A DNA stretch of 64,000 bases from Bacteroides oleiciplenus YIT 12058 (GCF_000315485.1 NZ_JH992944.1:1-64000), one strand, 5' to 3'. Counted from the first letter of the stretch, positions 26,567 through 34,967 are shown. Program-made: numbers and translations. Notes: generated from the sequence alone by a model not told the origin.

Positions 26567-26625
26567 AACTCAAAAATTAAATTGTTACTACTTGTTTTTG
26601 TTATCATCGCTTGCCGCCCCAACCA

Positions 26626-26813
26626 AATTTTTTCCCTTTGGCTGATTGGGAAGAACATTGACAATAATCAAGAGCGGAAAGGGAGAATTGCAATTATCTG
26701 AAAAAATGGTAAATACTACCCGCAGGGTGGAGATTTGGCATTTTTTGCGGATTTGCTTTCTCCTCCGCCTACCTTCGTCAATGTTTTCCCAATCAGCCCT
26801 AAGGGGAAAAATT
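26626..26813. repeat. Large imperfect inverted repeat (37-bp arms, ~115-bp spacer)
   Basis: The arm at 26626-26662 (containing GGCTGATTGGGAAGAACATT) is the reverse complement of 26777-26813 with a few mismatches and two single-base shifts. The spacer has further pairing, e.g. ACCCgcaGGGT. It lies just upstream of ardC. It could be a MITE-like element, an origin or a large regulatory hairpin. Confidence 0.75.
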
Positions 26814-27721
26814 CAACCCTTCAGTAAATTAAATGAGTGATAGATTACTTATCGGTACAAGCCGGGAAAGTGCTGTTATGAAAGCCGGAAAGTTCCGTTT
26901 CCGGAAAGGAAAAGAAAAACGGGTTGGTAATGCGGGGTGGAAAGACAACTCTTTGGCGTGGGGGATTCTTCTTTTGCCGATTTATCGGATTAGAAAGAAG
27001 GGTACACCACGACAATGTGTTGTGCGGGTTGGCGAGGTGCTTTTCGTCCGGTTTACGGTAAACGGACAGAGCAATCAGCTATCCGGCTTTTGCGGATGGC
27101 CGTGCGATGGCAGTGGCGTAAACGGGCGGAAAGTTCCGCAGACAAAGGATTATCCTTTTAGCCATGGCAAAGCCCTAAGAAGAAAATAACGATTGAAAAA
27201 ACGGGTAAGACAATAAGGGGCTGCCGGGACAAACATCAGGGGAACTTATTTGAACGGGATGGCGCACGGAAAGTTTCGATGAAATCGAAGCTCCGAGGGA
27301 CAGCACGGGCGAATGTGTTCCGTTTGTCCCTTCCGGCTTTGCGTACACTTTCGGGCATGGAGCCTGCCGAAGTGCTTGAAGGTGTACGGGAAACCGGAAC
27401 AGACCTATACCGCTGACGGGTGGGCGGGAATAAATAAAATAAATAGAATAAAGAATGTAATGTAGGCAAGGCGCATTTACACGTTAGGGATTGCAGGGGA
27501 AAGCCCACAGCTTCGGCGAGGACTTGTAATGGAAAGCCCGACCGTTTACGGGAACGCCCCAAATTTCCCTGCCAATTCCCAAAAGCTAAAGTTTTGAAAA
27601 GTTGTTCGGGTTGCTTGAAATCTCACCCATTTTCACCGTACATGGCACGACAAAGCTACCAGCGTGGAGCAAAACACGGACAAGCGGTACATAAACGCAC
27701 CGAAGCATCCGTAACAGTCTG
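26814..27721. other. Noncoding region between ardC and the HTH pair
   Basis: About 900 bp without a convincing gene. A frame at 26833-27189 has no family resemblance and poor composition. Small hairpins occur, such as TTCGAT/ATCGAA at 27275-27289. The location beside the excision-type HTH genes makes a transfer or recombination site possible, but I see no specific signature. Confidence 0.4.
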
Positions 27722-27729
27722 TATATTTG
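27722..27729 (+). promoter_or_regulatory. Bacteroides-type -7 box (TATATTTG) of the HTH gene pair
   Basis: Exact TAnnTTTG match 23 bp before the ATG at 27753. It decides the start of that gene, because the longer frame from 27594 would begin upstream of the promoter. Confidence 0.65.
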
Positions 27730-27752
27730 CGGGAAACAGTAAATTATCGGAT

Positions 27753-28046
27753 ATGGAAATAGTGACTATCGAGAAAAAGACCTTTGAGGAAATGAAAGAG
27801 AAGTTCAATCGGTTCAGCGAGCATTTGCAGGAGCTATGCTCACGGTACAGACCGCCGGAAAAGATGAACTGGCTGGATAATGCGGACGTGTGCGAGAAAC
27901 TCAACGTGAGCAAACGGACATTGCAGACGTACCGTGACAGCGGAAGGCTGGCATACAGCCAGATAAACCATAAGTTGTATTACAGGCTGGAAGATGTGGA
28001 AGCGTTCTTAACGGCAATGAGCAAGGAACTGATAGAGGATGAATGA
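27753..28046 (+). CDS. Helix-turn-helix protein (excisionase/MerR-like), first of pair
   Basis: The 97-residue protein has a coiled N-terminal part (EEMKEKFNRFSEHLQELCSR) and a winged HTH: NADVCEKLNVSKRTLQTYRD followed by YYRLEDVEAFL. This is the HTH_17/excisionase-like class found in Bacteroidales ICEs (Xis2c-type), usually controlling excision and transfer. Its stop overlaps the next start. The start is set by the promoter box at 27722. Confidence 0.75.
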   Translation: MEIVTIEKKTFEEMKEKFNRFSEHLQELCSRYRPPEKMNWLDNADVCEKLNVSKRTLQTYRDSGRLAYSQINHKLYYRLEDVEAFLTAMSKELIEDE

Positions 28047-28365
28047 CATGGAAGTGATTACAAAGGACATGGAAGAGGTAAAGGCGTACTTCGAGGCTCT
28101 GGAACGGGGCACGAAGTACGTGGATAACGTAACGGCGAACTTTCACCCGGTGATGAACGGCGAGGTGTACCTGACGGGGGAAGAGGTATGCAGGATATTG
28201 CATATCACTACCCGCACCTTGCAGGATTACCGGGCGCAACGGATTATCCCGTTCATTTCGCTGCCGGGCAAAACGCTGTACCGGCAATCGGACTTGTTGC
28301 GTATGCTGGAAGAAAACTATGTGCAGATGAAGCAAAGGAGCAAACGAAGGAAAAGCTCTACTTAA
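28039..28365 (+). CDS. Helix-turn-helix protein (excisionase-like), second of pair
   Basis: The 108-residue protein overlaps the preceding gene by eight bases. It carries the same fold: TGEEVCRILHITTRTLQDYR, then LYRQSDLLRML, with a lysine/arginine-rich tail. Pairs of small HTH proteins of this class act in ICE excision (as Xis2c/Xis2d in CTnDOT). The adjacent integrase is broken, so the pair may now be orphaned. Confidence 0.72.
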   Translation: MNDMEVITKDMEEVKAYFEALERGTKYVDNVTANFHPVMNGEVYLTGEEVCRILHITTRTLQDYRAQRIIPFISLPGKTLYRQSDLLRMLEENYVQMKQRSKRRKSST

Positions 28366-28394
28366 CTTTTAGATGCGGTGCATGGGTAAATGCA

Positions 28395-28433
28395 GCAAAG
28401 GCAGGAGTTCCACCGGGGAGTTCCTGCCTTTGC
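28395..28433. terminator. Bidirectional hairpin between the HTH pair and the integrase remnant
   Basis: GCAAAGGCAGGA (28395-28406) pairs with TCCTGCCTTTGC (28422-28433), a perfect 12-bp stem with a 15-nt loop. It lies between convergent genes and is followed by a T-containing run on the plus side. Confidence 0.65.
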
Positions 28434-28458
28434 CGTGTTTTGCCTTGCCGGATGGGAT

Positions 28459-28717
28459 TCAGGCGGTTTCACGCATGGCGACTGCCTGCTTCTTGACCTT
28501 CTTTTGTGTCTTGTCAAGGACTTTCTTCTGCATGGCTGCAAGGTTGCCGGAGATCGAACGGAAATCGGAGCTTACCATCTTGTTGGTCACTTCGGCGTAT
28601 ATTTGGGTGGTGCTGATATGCTTGTGACCGAGTATCTTTGAAAGTGCCTCAATCGTACCGCCGTTGCAGAGATAGACGGTCGTTGCGAAGGTATGCCTCG
28701 AAAGATGAATAAATCTC
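28459..28717 (-). pseudogene. C-terminal remnant of a tyrosine integrase (element 1)
   Basis: On the minus strand the frame translates to RFIHLSRHTFATTVYLC followed by LGHKHISTTQIYAEV, which contain the catalytic R-H-x-x, G-H and Tyr of tyrosine recombinases. It ends MRETA and stop. A stop codon (TAG) directly precedes the fragment at its N-terminal side, where all homology to an integrase is lost. About two thirds of the protein, with the arm- and core-binding domains, is missing. The break coincides with the start of element 2, so insertion by that element is the simplest cause. Confidence 0.85.
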
Positions 28718-28838
28718 TAAAAAGCAAGTCTAAGCAACGAAGTAAAATATAACAGGTAATATGTTTATAATGAGCTTATTTACTCCAATTTGCAATATTT
28801 GAAAAAATCAGAATGAAGCGAATTTGAGCAGCATTTCA

Positions 28839-28885
28839 GTTACCAAACCGTTAACCGGTCAGTTACCTAATCGGTAACAGGTAAC
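28839..28885. promoter_or_regulatory. Cluster of GTTACC/GGTAAC repeats left of the tandem integrases
   Basis: CAGTTACC occurs at 28837 and 28860 as direct repeats 23 bp apart, with GTTAACC between them, and GGTAAC follows twice (28873 and 28880). Such direct and inverted short repeats near the end of an ICE and upstream of its integrase are typical of recombinase arm sites or an operator. Confidence 0.5.
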
Positions 28886-28970
28886 TAAAAATAGATAAAA
28901 GAGTTTTGAGCTTGATTTAGTTTCACTGATACACAGCATTTTGCACACCAATGAACGCTTATACGACGGG

Positions 28971-28978
28971 TAACTTTG
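28971..28978 (+). promoter_or_regulatory. Bacteroides-type -7 box (TAACTTTG) of the tandem integrases
   Basis: Exact TAnnTTTG match 18 bp before the ATG at 28997. The frame also opens at a TTG inside this box, which argues for the ATG as the start. Confidence 0.6.
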
Positions 28979-28996
28979 CCCACAAACTATAAGCGT

Positions 28997-30226
28997 ATGA
29001 AAGAAGAAAAATTCAAGGTATTGCTCTACCTTAAAAAAAGCACTCCCGACAAGTCGGGTAAAACTCCCATCATGGGACGCATCACCGTTGACTGTTCAAT
29101 GGTGCAGTTCAGTTGCAAAATTTCCTGTACCCCCTCCCTGTGGAATCCCCGTGAAAGCCGCCTGAACGGAAAAAGCCGCGAGGCAGTGAAAACGAACGGC
29201 AAACTGGAAAAACTGCTGCTTTCCATCAATGCGGCCTACAACACACTTTTGGAGCGGAAACAACCTTTCAATGCAGAAGCGGTCAAAGTATTGTTTCAAG
29301 GCGGTATGGCAACACGAATGACATTGCTGAAACTTTTTGACCGGCATATCGAAGAGATGAAAGCACGTATCGGCATCGACCGTTCCCCCAGAACGCTACC
29401 CAACCATGTTTATACCCGTGACAGGATAGCCGAGTTCATAAAAAAGAAATACAACACCTCCGATATTGCTTTCGGGCAGTTGAATGAACAGTTCATCCGC
29501 GAGTTTCAGGACTTCATCTTGCAGGATAAAGGTCTGGCAAACGATACCCTGCGCCACTACCTTGCCATATTGAAAAAGGTATGCAGGACAGCCTATAAGG
29601 AAGGACATTCCGAAAAGCATTACTTTGCGCATTACAAGCTGCCCAAACAAAAAGAGAGTACCCCCAAATCCCTCAGCCGTGAGGATTTTGAGAAAGTAAG
29701 GGATTTGGAAATTCCCGAACGTCGTCGTTCCCATATCCTAACAAGGGATATGTTCCTGTTTTCCTGCTATACCGGCACTGCGTATCTGGACACGGTGACG
29801 ATAACCAAAGACAATCTTTCAAAGGACGACAGCGGCGCAATGTGGTTGAAATATGAACGGGGTAAAAACGGACAACTCAGCCGTGTGAAACTCCTGCCGG
29901 AAGCTCTTGCCCTGATAAAAAAGTACAAAGATGAAACAAGAAACACCCTTTTCCCGACTATCCATTATCCGGCTTTGCGTAGAAATATGCAGGGCATCCG
30001 CGTATTGGCAGGCATAAAGGGTGATTTCAGCTATCACATGGGGCGCCACTCGTTTGCAAGCCTGATTGCGCTTGAAGGAGGCGTACCGATGGAAACAGTC
30101 AGCAAGATGCTCGGACACGGCGATATAAAAACCACACAAATATATGCCCGCGTCACGCCCAGGAAGCTCTTTGAAGACATGGATAAATATATCGAAGCAA
30201 CCGAAGACTTAATACTAATCCTCTAA
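28997..30226 (+). CDS. Tyrosine recombinase/integrase 1 of element 2
   Basis: The 409-residue protein has an Arm-type N-terminal domain (FKVLLYLKKSTPDKSGKTPI), a SAM-like core-binding domain (about 110-215) and a catalytic domain with SYHMGRHSFASL (H-x-x-R), LGHGDIKTTQIYARV (His and the nucleophile Tyr). At the place of the first catalytic Arg it reads CYTGTAYLDTVTI, that is, no Arg; the CTnDOT integrase also lacks this residue. The second integrase gene follows 11 bp later, so both are co-transcribed. Confidence 0.9.
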   Translation: MKEEKFKVLLYLKKSTPDKSGKTPIMGRITVDCSMVQFSCKISCTPSLWNPRESRLNGKSREAVKTNGKLEKLLLSINAAYNTLLERKQPFNAEAVKVLFQGGMATRMTLLKLFDRHIEEMKARIGIDRSPRTLPNHVYTRDRIAEFIKKKYNTSDIAFGQLNEQFIREFQDFILQDKGLANDTLRHYLAILKKVCRTAYKEGHSEKHYFAHYKLPKQKESTPKSLSREDFEKVRDLEIPERRRSHILTRDMFLFSCYTGTAYLDTVTITKDNLSKDDSGAMWLKYERGKNGQLSRVKLLPEALALIKKYKDETRNTLFPTIHYPALRRNMQGIRVLAGIKGDFSYHMGRHSFASLIALEGGVPMETVSKMLGHGDIKTTQIYARVTPRKLFEDMDKYIEATEDLILIL

Positions 30227-30237
30227 AATATATCATC

Positions 30238-31452
30238 ATGCGCAGTACATTCAAACTATTATTCTATGTAAACCGCAACAAGGTAAAAGCGGACGGAACC
30301 ACCGCCATATTATGCCGTATCAGCATTGACGGTAAGAACACGGTAATCACCACAGGCATCTATTGCCTTCCCGATGACTGGAACAGCCATAAGGGGGAAA
30401 CCAGCGAAAAAAGAACCAACAAGCGTCTGGCTGAATTTCGTACCCATATCGAACAGGCTTACGAACGGATACTCAAGGAACAAGGCGTTATCAGTGCCGA
30501 GTTGCTCAAAAGCAACATCATGGGTGCAAATGCCGTACCGGTATATTTGTTGCAAGCCGGGGAAGTGGAGCGTGAACGGCTAAGGGTGCGTTCGCTGGAA
30601 ATCAATTCCACCTCCACCTACCGTGAATCCAAAACCACCCAACTTAATTTGAGTGACTTTATCCGTTCCAGAGGCATGGAAGATATTCTATTTACGGATA
30701 TAACCGAAGAGTTTGCAGAGTCATTCAAGTTCTTCCTGAAAAAAGAACGTGGTTACAGCCCTTCCCATCTGAACCATTGCCTTTGCTGGCTCAACAGGCT
30801 TATCTATATCGCTGTTGACCGGGAAGTATTGAGAGTCAATCCCATCGAAGATGTGGAATACGAAAAGAAAGACCCGCCGAAGCTCCTGCATATCAGCCGG
30901 AAGGAACTAAAACGGATTATGGAAACGCCGATGCCCGGTGAACTTCAGGAGCTTGCACGGAGAACATTCATCTTTTCGTCGTTCACCGGACTTGCTTTTG
31001 TGGATGTGCATAACCTGTACCCCCGCCATATCGGACGAACTTCGGAAGGACGGCTTTACATACGGACCCGGCGTGCCAAGACGGACGTGGAGGCTTTTGT
31101 CCCCCTGCATCCGGTAGCCGAACAAATCTTGTCGCTCTACAATACAACGGATGATACCGCACCTGTTTTTCCGTTACCGAGCCGTGACATTATCTGGCAC
31201 GAAATACACGAAATCGGATTCAGTGCAGGTATCAAGGAAAATCTCTCCTACCACATGGCCCGCCACTCTTTCGGAACCCTGACACTCTCAGCCGGCATAC
31301 CGATTGAGAGTATCAGCAAGATGATGGGACATACCAACATTTCCAGCACACAGATTTATGCGAAAGTGACCGACGAGAAGATATCGCAAGACATGGACAA
31401 GTTGATGAAACGCCGGAAATTAACCGGTAAGACGAAAAGAAACAAAAATTGA
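30238..31452 (+). CDS. Tyrosine recombinase/integrase 2 of element 2
   Basis: The 404-residue protein has the same layout: Arm-type domain (FKLLFYVNRNKVKADGTTAI), core-binding domain and catalytic domain with SYHMARHSFGTL and MGHTNISSTQIYAKV. The first catalytic Arg is again replaced (FTGLAFVDVHNL). Tandem, non-identical recombinases suggest that both are needed, or that they act as a heteromer at the element ends. The C-terminus is basic (GKTKRNKN). Confidence 0.9.
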   Translation: MRSTFKLLFYVNRNKVKADGTTAILCRISIDGKNTVITTGIYCLPDDWNSHKGETSEKRTNKRLAEFRTHIEQAYERILKEQGVISAELLKSNIMGANAVPVYLLQAGEVERERLRVRSLEINSTSTYRESKTTQLNLSDFIRSRGMEDILFTDITEEFAESFKFFLKKERGYSPSHLNHCLCWLNRLIYIAVDREVLRVNPIEDVEYEKKDPPKLLHISRKELKRIMETPMPGELQELARRTFIFSSFTGLAFVDVHNLYPRHIGRTSEGRLYIRTRRAKTDVEAFVPLHPVAEQILSLYNTTDDTAPVFPLPSRDIIWHEIHEIGFSAGIKENLSYHMARHSFGTLTLSAGIPIESISKMMGHTNISSTQIYAKVTDEKISQDMDKLMKRRKLTGKTKRNKN

Positions 31453-31453
31453 A

Positions 31454-31837
31454 ATGAATATGGAAAAACATAAAATTACAATCAGTGAAAACGGGACGGT
31501 CACGATAACCGGTCCCGTACAAATGACGTTTTTCGAGATGGCGGAATTGTTCGGCGTATTCGTGCAGACCATCCGTTCAAACGTGAAAGCCATACTCAAA
31601 TCGGAAGTCGTCGCGGCTGACGTGGCAAGCGGCGGAACAATGGACGGAAACCTTATCCTGCCGGATTACTACGGGCTGGATATGGTTACGGCTTTGTCCT
31701 TCCGGATTAACTCCCGAAACGCGGGAGTTTTTCGGAAATGGATATTGGGAAAAGCTACCAGAGAAATGGAACAGGAAACCAACCTTCAACTTTTTATATC
31801 GGTTGATAATAAAGTTGGCAAATATTGTCTTAATTGA
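31454..31837 (+). CDS. RhuM-like hypothetical protein
   Basis: The 127-residue protein resembles the N-terminal part of the virulence-associated RhuM family: MTFFEMAELFGVFVQTIRSN, and later YGLDMVTALSFRINSRNAGV. Full RhuM proteins are about 300 residues, so this is a short form. The start overlaps nothing and is one base after integrase 2. An ATG two codons in (31460) is also possible. Function unknown. Confidence 0.6.
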   Translation: MNMEKHKITISENGTVTITGPVQMTFFEMAELFGVFVQTIRSNVKAILKSEVVAADVASGGTMDGNLILPDYYGLDMVTALSFRINSRNAGVFRKWILGKATREMEQETNLQLFISVDNKVGKYCLN

Positions 31838-31851
31838 CTGCCGTTTCCAAT

Positions 31852-31916
31852 TTTCTTTCCATAACCAAACAGGCACGTCCTTTTCCCGGACGTGCCTGTT
31901 TGGTTATGGAAAGAAA
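31852..31916. terminator. 29-bp perfect palindromic hairpin between convergent genes
   Basis: Positions 31852-31880 are exactly complementary to 31888-31916, with a 7-nt loop ttttccc. It separates the rightward RhuM-like gene from the leftward HTH gene, and the right arm ends four bases before the HTH stop. A bidirectional terminator is the plain reading, though the stem is far longer than needed. Confidence 0.8.
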
Positions 31917-31919
31917 TTA

Positions 31920-32213
31920 CTATCTCCATGCCTTACGCCGGGAATTTTCAAGCATGGCCTGTACATCGCTTCCCCGATAAAGAATTTTCCCACCAAGCTG
32001 GATATAAGCCAACTGCCCGCTACTCCGCCATTCCTGCAAAGTACGGCGGCTGACTTTCAAATGGGCGGAGACTTCCTTGTCAGTCAGGTAATGTTCCCCG
32101 TTCAACGCAGGCTTGCATCCCTTTGTCAATCCCTGCACTCCTTCCACCGCCTTGTCCAGTAATTGGAACAGGCGGCTGACACATTCATTTTTACTGTCGA
32201 AAATTTCACTCAT
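31920..32213 (-). CDS. Helix-turn-helix (excisionase-like) protein, 97 aa
   Basis: The product has a short N-terminal helix region and a winged HTH (YLTDKEVSAHLKVSRRTLQE followed by ILYRGSDVQAML). It overlaps the upstream HTH gene by four bases and is translationally coupled to it. Members of this family are DNA-bending or regulatory proteins in ICE excision. Confidence 0.75.
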   Translation of the reverse strand: MSEIFDSKNECVSRLFQLLDKAVEGVQGLTKGCKPALNGEHYLTDKEVSAHLKVSRRTLQEWRSSGQLAYIQLGGKILYRGSDVQAMLENSRRKAWR

Positions 32214-32494
32214 GCCTCTTTCCGTTTTAATTTATTAATAGCTGCTTCCACGTCCTGCGGTCTATAAAACATCTTGTGCCCAATCTGGCTGAACGGCAAC
32301 GTGCCGTTATCACGGTAAGCCTGCAATGTACGCTTTGAGATACAGAGAATCTTGCATACCTCCTGATTGTCCATCCACTTTTGCATACTTCTATCGCCAT
32401 TGATACGACAAAGCATTTCCACTTTTGAGGCAAGGGTTTCAATCCTTTCCACCATAGCCTCGAAGGTCTGTTTTTCTACATTGATGATTTCCAT
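32210..32494 (-). CDS. Helix-turn-helix protein, 94 aa
   Basis: The start is taken at the ATG at 32494 (MEIINVEKQTFEAMVERIE), because this N-terminus matches the first HTH protein of element 1 (MEIVTIEKKTFEEMKEKF). The HTH reads NQEVCKILCISKRTLQAYRD with FYRPQDVEAAI after it. The longer frame to 32620 lacks family support. Its stop overlaps the start of the downstream HTH gene. The similarity of HTH genes in both elements shows a shared excision-control module. Confidence 0.72.
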   Translation of the reverse strand: MEIINVEKQTFEAMVERIETLASKVEMLCRINGDRSMQKWMDNQEVCKILCISKRTLQAYRDNGTLPFSQIGHKMFYRPQDVEAAINKLKRKEA

Positions 32495-32711
32495 TGCTAT
32501 CGTTTTTATAGTTCGTAATTCATATTCCGACGGCAAATAAATAATGTTTTTCTGCCATAACAATGGATCGGGATGGTGCTGGCAGCTTGTGGCGCAATAC
32601 CGTAACGCCATTGGCGCCAATCATTTGAAAATCTTACGTGTGTCACTGATACCTTGTGAAACCACCCGGACACAAATGCTCAATTTTGCCTCAGAAACAA
32701 AGAAATAGCCT

Positions 32712-33068
32712 ATGGATATGCTGGATAGAAAAACCTTCGAGGGGTGGATGCGTCGCATCATGGAACGGCTGGACCGACAGGATGAACTGATAGCGGCACT
32801 GACGGGCAAGGAACGGAAGCCGGAAAAGGAAGTGAAGTTGCTGGATGGCGAACGCCTGTTCGACAATCAGGACCTGTGCCTGCTGCTGCAAGTGAGCAAA
32901 CGCTCGCTGCAACGCTACCGCAGCATCGGGGTGCTTCCCTACCACATGCTCCGGCACAAGACTTACTACAAGGAGTCGGACGTGCTGGTCTTCATTACCG
33001 AACATGTCAAGGAGTTCAGAAAAGAGGATGTAGAACGGTATAAAGCCCGGATACAGACTCCGATTTAA
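32712..33068 (+). CDS. Helix-turn-helix protein, 118 aa
   Basis: The protein has an N-terminal coiled helix (WMRRIMERLDRQDELIAALT), then the HTH (NQDLCLLLQVSKRSLQRYRS) and a wing with TYYKESDVLVFI. It is divergent from the leftward HTH pair, leaving a 217-bp shared intergenic region likely to hold operators for both. It precedes the DUF3945-topoisomerase-helicase block by 25 bp. Confidence 0.75.
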   Translation: MDMLDRKTFEGWMRRIMERLDRQDELIAALTGKERKPEKEVKLLDGERLFDNQDLCLLLQVSKRSLQRYRSIGVLPYHMLRHKTYYKESDVLVFITEHVKEFRKEDVERYKARIQTPI

Positions 33069-33093
33069 TAATAATCATTTAACCGCATTTAGT

Positions 33094-34926
33094 ATGGCAC
33101 AGAAAAAGAAAGAGGAAGAAGTGCTGCTCGTCCGGGATGAAAAGACGGGCGAAATCAGCGTGGTAGCCGGACTCAACAAGGACGGCACACCCAAACGGAC
33201 ACCCGCGAAAGCGGAAAACTCACAGGATTTTCTACGGTTTGACAAGAACGGCGACGTGCTGGATAACTTTTTCAGGAACTTCTACCGCCAATACAAGGAA
33301 CCGAAACGCTTCGGTTTCTACCGCGTGGCAGTGGACGGGATGGAGAAAGTGATAGACGTGCTGAAAGAGTTATTGAAAAAGCCGGAAGACTATAAGGACA
33401 TGCTCGCACCCCACAAGGTGGACACCTCCGCGTATGAACAGGCGGCGGCACAGGAGCAAGCCGCCTCACAGGGGCAGACGGGAGAAAGGAACGGAGAAGA
33501 AGGGCAGGAACAGACCGAAGGTGCTGCCGAAGGACAAAGCGCTGCCGGAGAAGAGGTAGCGGGAGAAGCGCAGACCGAAGGAGAGGCGACAACCGAAGGG
33601 CAAGCGCAGGAAACGGATCAGGATGCACAACAGCCAGAAGGACAAGAGGCGGAAGGACAAGAAACACTTGGACAAAGCCCTGCCGAAGAAGCTCCTGCCG
33701 GACCTGTACTGGATGAGAACGGCTTCAACTGGGCGGAGCTTGAAAAGACTTGGGGCATCTCGCAGCAGGATTTGGCGGCAAGCGGCGAACTGAAAAACCT
33801 GAACGGCAAGGGCTTGTCGGACCTGATTTGGATTAATCCCGAAATCGGCGGGGAACGCTTTGAGATACAGGCACGCCTTGAAGTGAAGACACTGCCGGAC
33901 GGAAGCAAAGGTTTTGAGCCCCACTTCATACAGAAAGAGCCGAAGCTGGACGTGGAGTACAAGGGCATCACCTTCTCGGAAGAAGACAAAAAGAAACTGC
34001 TCGAAAGCGGCAATCTGGGGCGCGTGGCGGAAGTGATAGACAAGGAAACGGGCGAAATCACCCCTTCCTATATCAGTATCGACCGCAAGACGAATGAAAT
34101 AACGGACATTCCCGTGAGCGAAATCGGTATTCATTCAAAGATTGGAAAAACCGAAATAGCGCAAGAGGAACAAGCCCTGCTTGCTGCCGGACTTCCTTTG
34201 AGAAAGGAAATAGAATTGGCGAACGGCAAGAAGTTCACTACTACGCTGCAAGTGAACGTAGAATACAAAGGCGTGGAGTTCGTGCCGAGAAACAAGAATT
34301 TGGGGCAGAACAAGTCCCAGCAGCAGTGGAAAAAGGAAAAGCAGCCGGGGGAAAAGCGGACCTATCAGGCGGACAACGGGAACAAACCCAAGCCACAAGT
34401 GAACAAGCCCAACCCAACGGGAACAACGACCGGAAGCAATGATAAGGCGGAGCAACCGGAAAAGGGAAACGAGCAGAAGCAGTCCACATGGCTGACCAAA
34501 GACGGGAAAATCCGCCCGATTACCCAATGGAAAAAGCAGGCGTTCAGCGACCAGCAGAAGGCGGACTATGTAGCCGGAAGGACCGTGGTACTTGCCAACT
34601 CCACCGATAAGGAAGGCAACCCGTGTACGCTGCATATCACATTCGACTGGGACAAACAAAAACCGGTTCCCATTCCCGAATATCCCAACTTGTCACAAGC
34701 CAAAGAAATCACCCCTTCCAACGAGAGCCGCACGCAAATGGCGGTCAATAACGAAGGAAAGACCAATGAGGCGACCAAGCACACGGGCGAACCCCTCCAA
34801 CAAGGACAAGTCGCTCCGGCGAACGGGAAACAGCAGGAACGGCAACAGCAGGGGAAGCAGCAAGGACAACAGCCTGACACGGAAAAGCCGGATGCACCGA
34901 AGAAATCCAAAGGGATGAAAATATAA
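33094..34926 (+). CDS. DUF4099/DUF3945-type ICE protein
   Basis: The 610-residue protein begins with a conserved region (DFLRFDKNGDVLDNFFRNFY), has a low-complexity Gln/Glu/Gly tract (about residues 115-205), then a globular part (FNWAELEKTWGISQQDLAAS) and DUF3945-like modules ending VEFVPRNKNLGQNKSQ. The C-terminal ~180 residues are Lys/Gln-rich and disordered. This family precedes topoisomerase and helicase genes in Bacteroidales ICEs, and its role is unknown. It could organise the nucleoprotein needed for replication or transfer. Confidence 0.8.
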   Translation: MAQKKKEEEVLLVRDEKTGEISVVAGLNKDGTPKRTPAKAENSQDFLRFDKNGDVLDNFFRNFYRQYKEPKRFGFYRVAVDGMEKVIDVLKELLKKPEDYKDMLAPHKVDTSAYEQAAAQEQAASQGQTGERNGEEGQEQTEGAAEGQSAAGEEVAGEAQTEGEATTEGQAQETDQDAQQPEGQEAEGQETLGQSPAEEAPAGPVLDENGFNWAELEKTWGISQQDLAASGELKNLNGKGLSDLIWINPEIGGERFEIQARLEVKTLPDGSKGFEPHFIQKEPKLDVEYKGITFSEEDKKKLLESGNLGRVAEVIDKETGEITPSYISIDRKTNEITDIPVSEIGIHSKIGKTEIAQEEQALLAAGLPLRKEIELANGKKFTTTLQVNVEYKGVEFVPRNKNLGQNKSQQQWKKEKQPGEKRTYQADNGNKPKPQVNKPNPTGTTTGSNDKAEQPEKGNEQKQSTWLTKDGKIRPITQWKKQAFSDQQKADYVAGRTVVLANSTDKEGNPCTLHITFDWDKQKPVPIPEYPNLSQAKEITPSNESRTQMAVNNEGKTNEATKHTGEPLQQGQVAPANGKQQERQQQGKQQGQQPDTEKPDAPKKSKGMKI

Positions 34927-34935
34927 CAGAAACAA

Positions 34936-34948
34936 ACCACTAAATCCA
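34936..34948 (+). promoter_or_regulatory. ACCACTAAATCCA motif upstream of topB
   Basis: The motif lies 20 bp before the topB start. It recurs 8 bp before the DUF1896 gene (37290-37302), inverted at 37191-37206, and in near-identical form before mobA of element 2 (63002-63018). Role unknown. Confidence 0.5.
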
Positions 34949-34967
34949 TATTTAAAAATCAATCCGT

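Larger units (their letters stand above)
1..28717. mobile_element. Element 1: CTnDOT-type ICE (partial, left end outside window)
   Basis: The stretch holds mobC-mobB-mobA on the minus strand, a tra operon on the plus strand, cargo genes, HTH genes and a truncated tyrosine integrase, which is the gene set of Bacteroidales ICEs. The right limit is set where the integrase remnant stops being homologous (about 28,717) and the next recombinase block begins. The left end lies outside the window. Extent is inferred from gene content; no terminal repeat was identified. Confidence 0.75.

Noticed and set aside
26833..27189. 118-residue open frame downstream of the large inverted repeat
   Set aside because: No family resemblance, no promoter box, unusual Gly/Arg/Cys composition; more likely noncoding.
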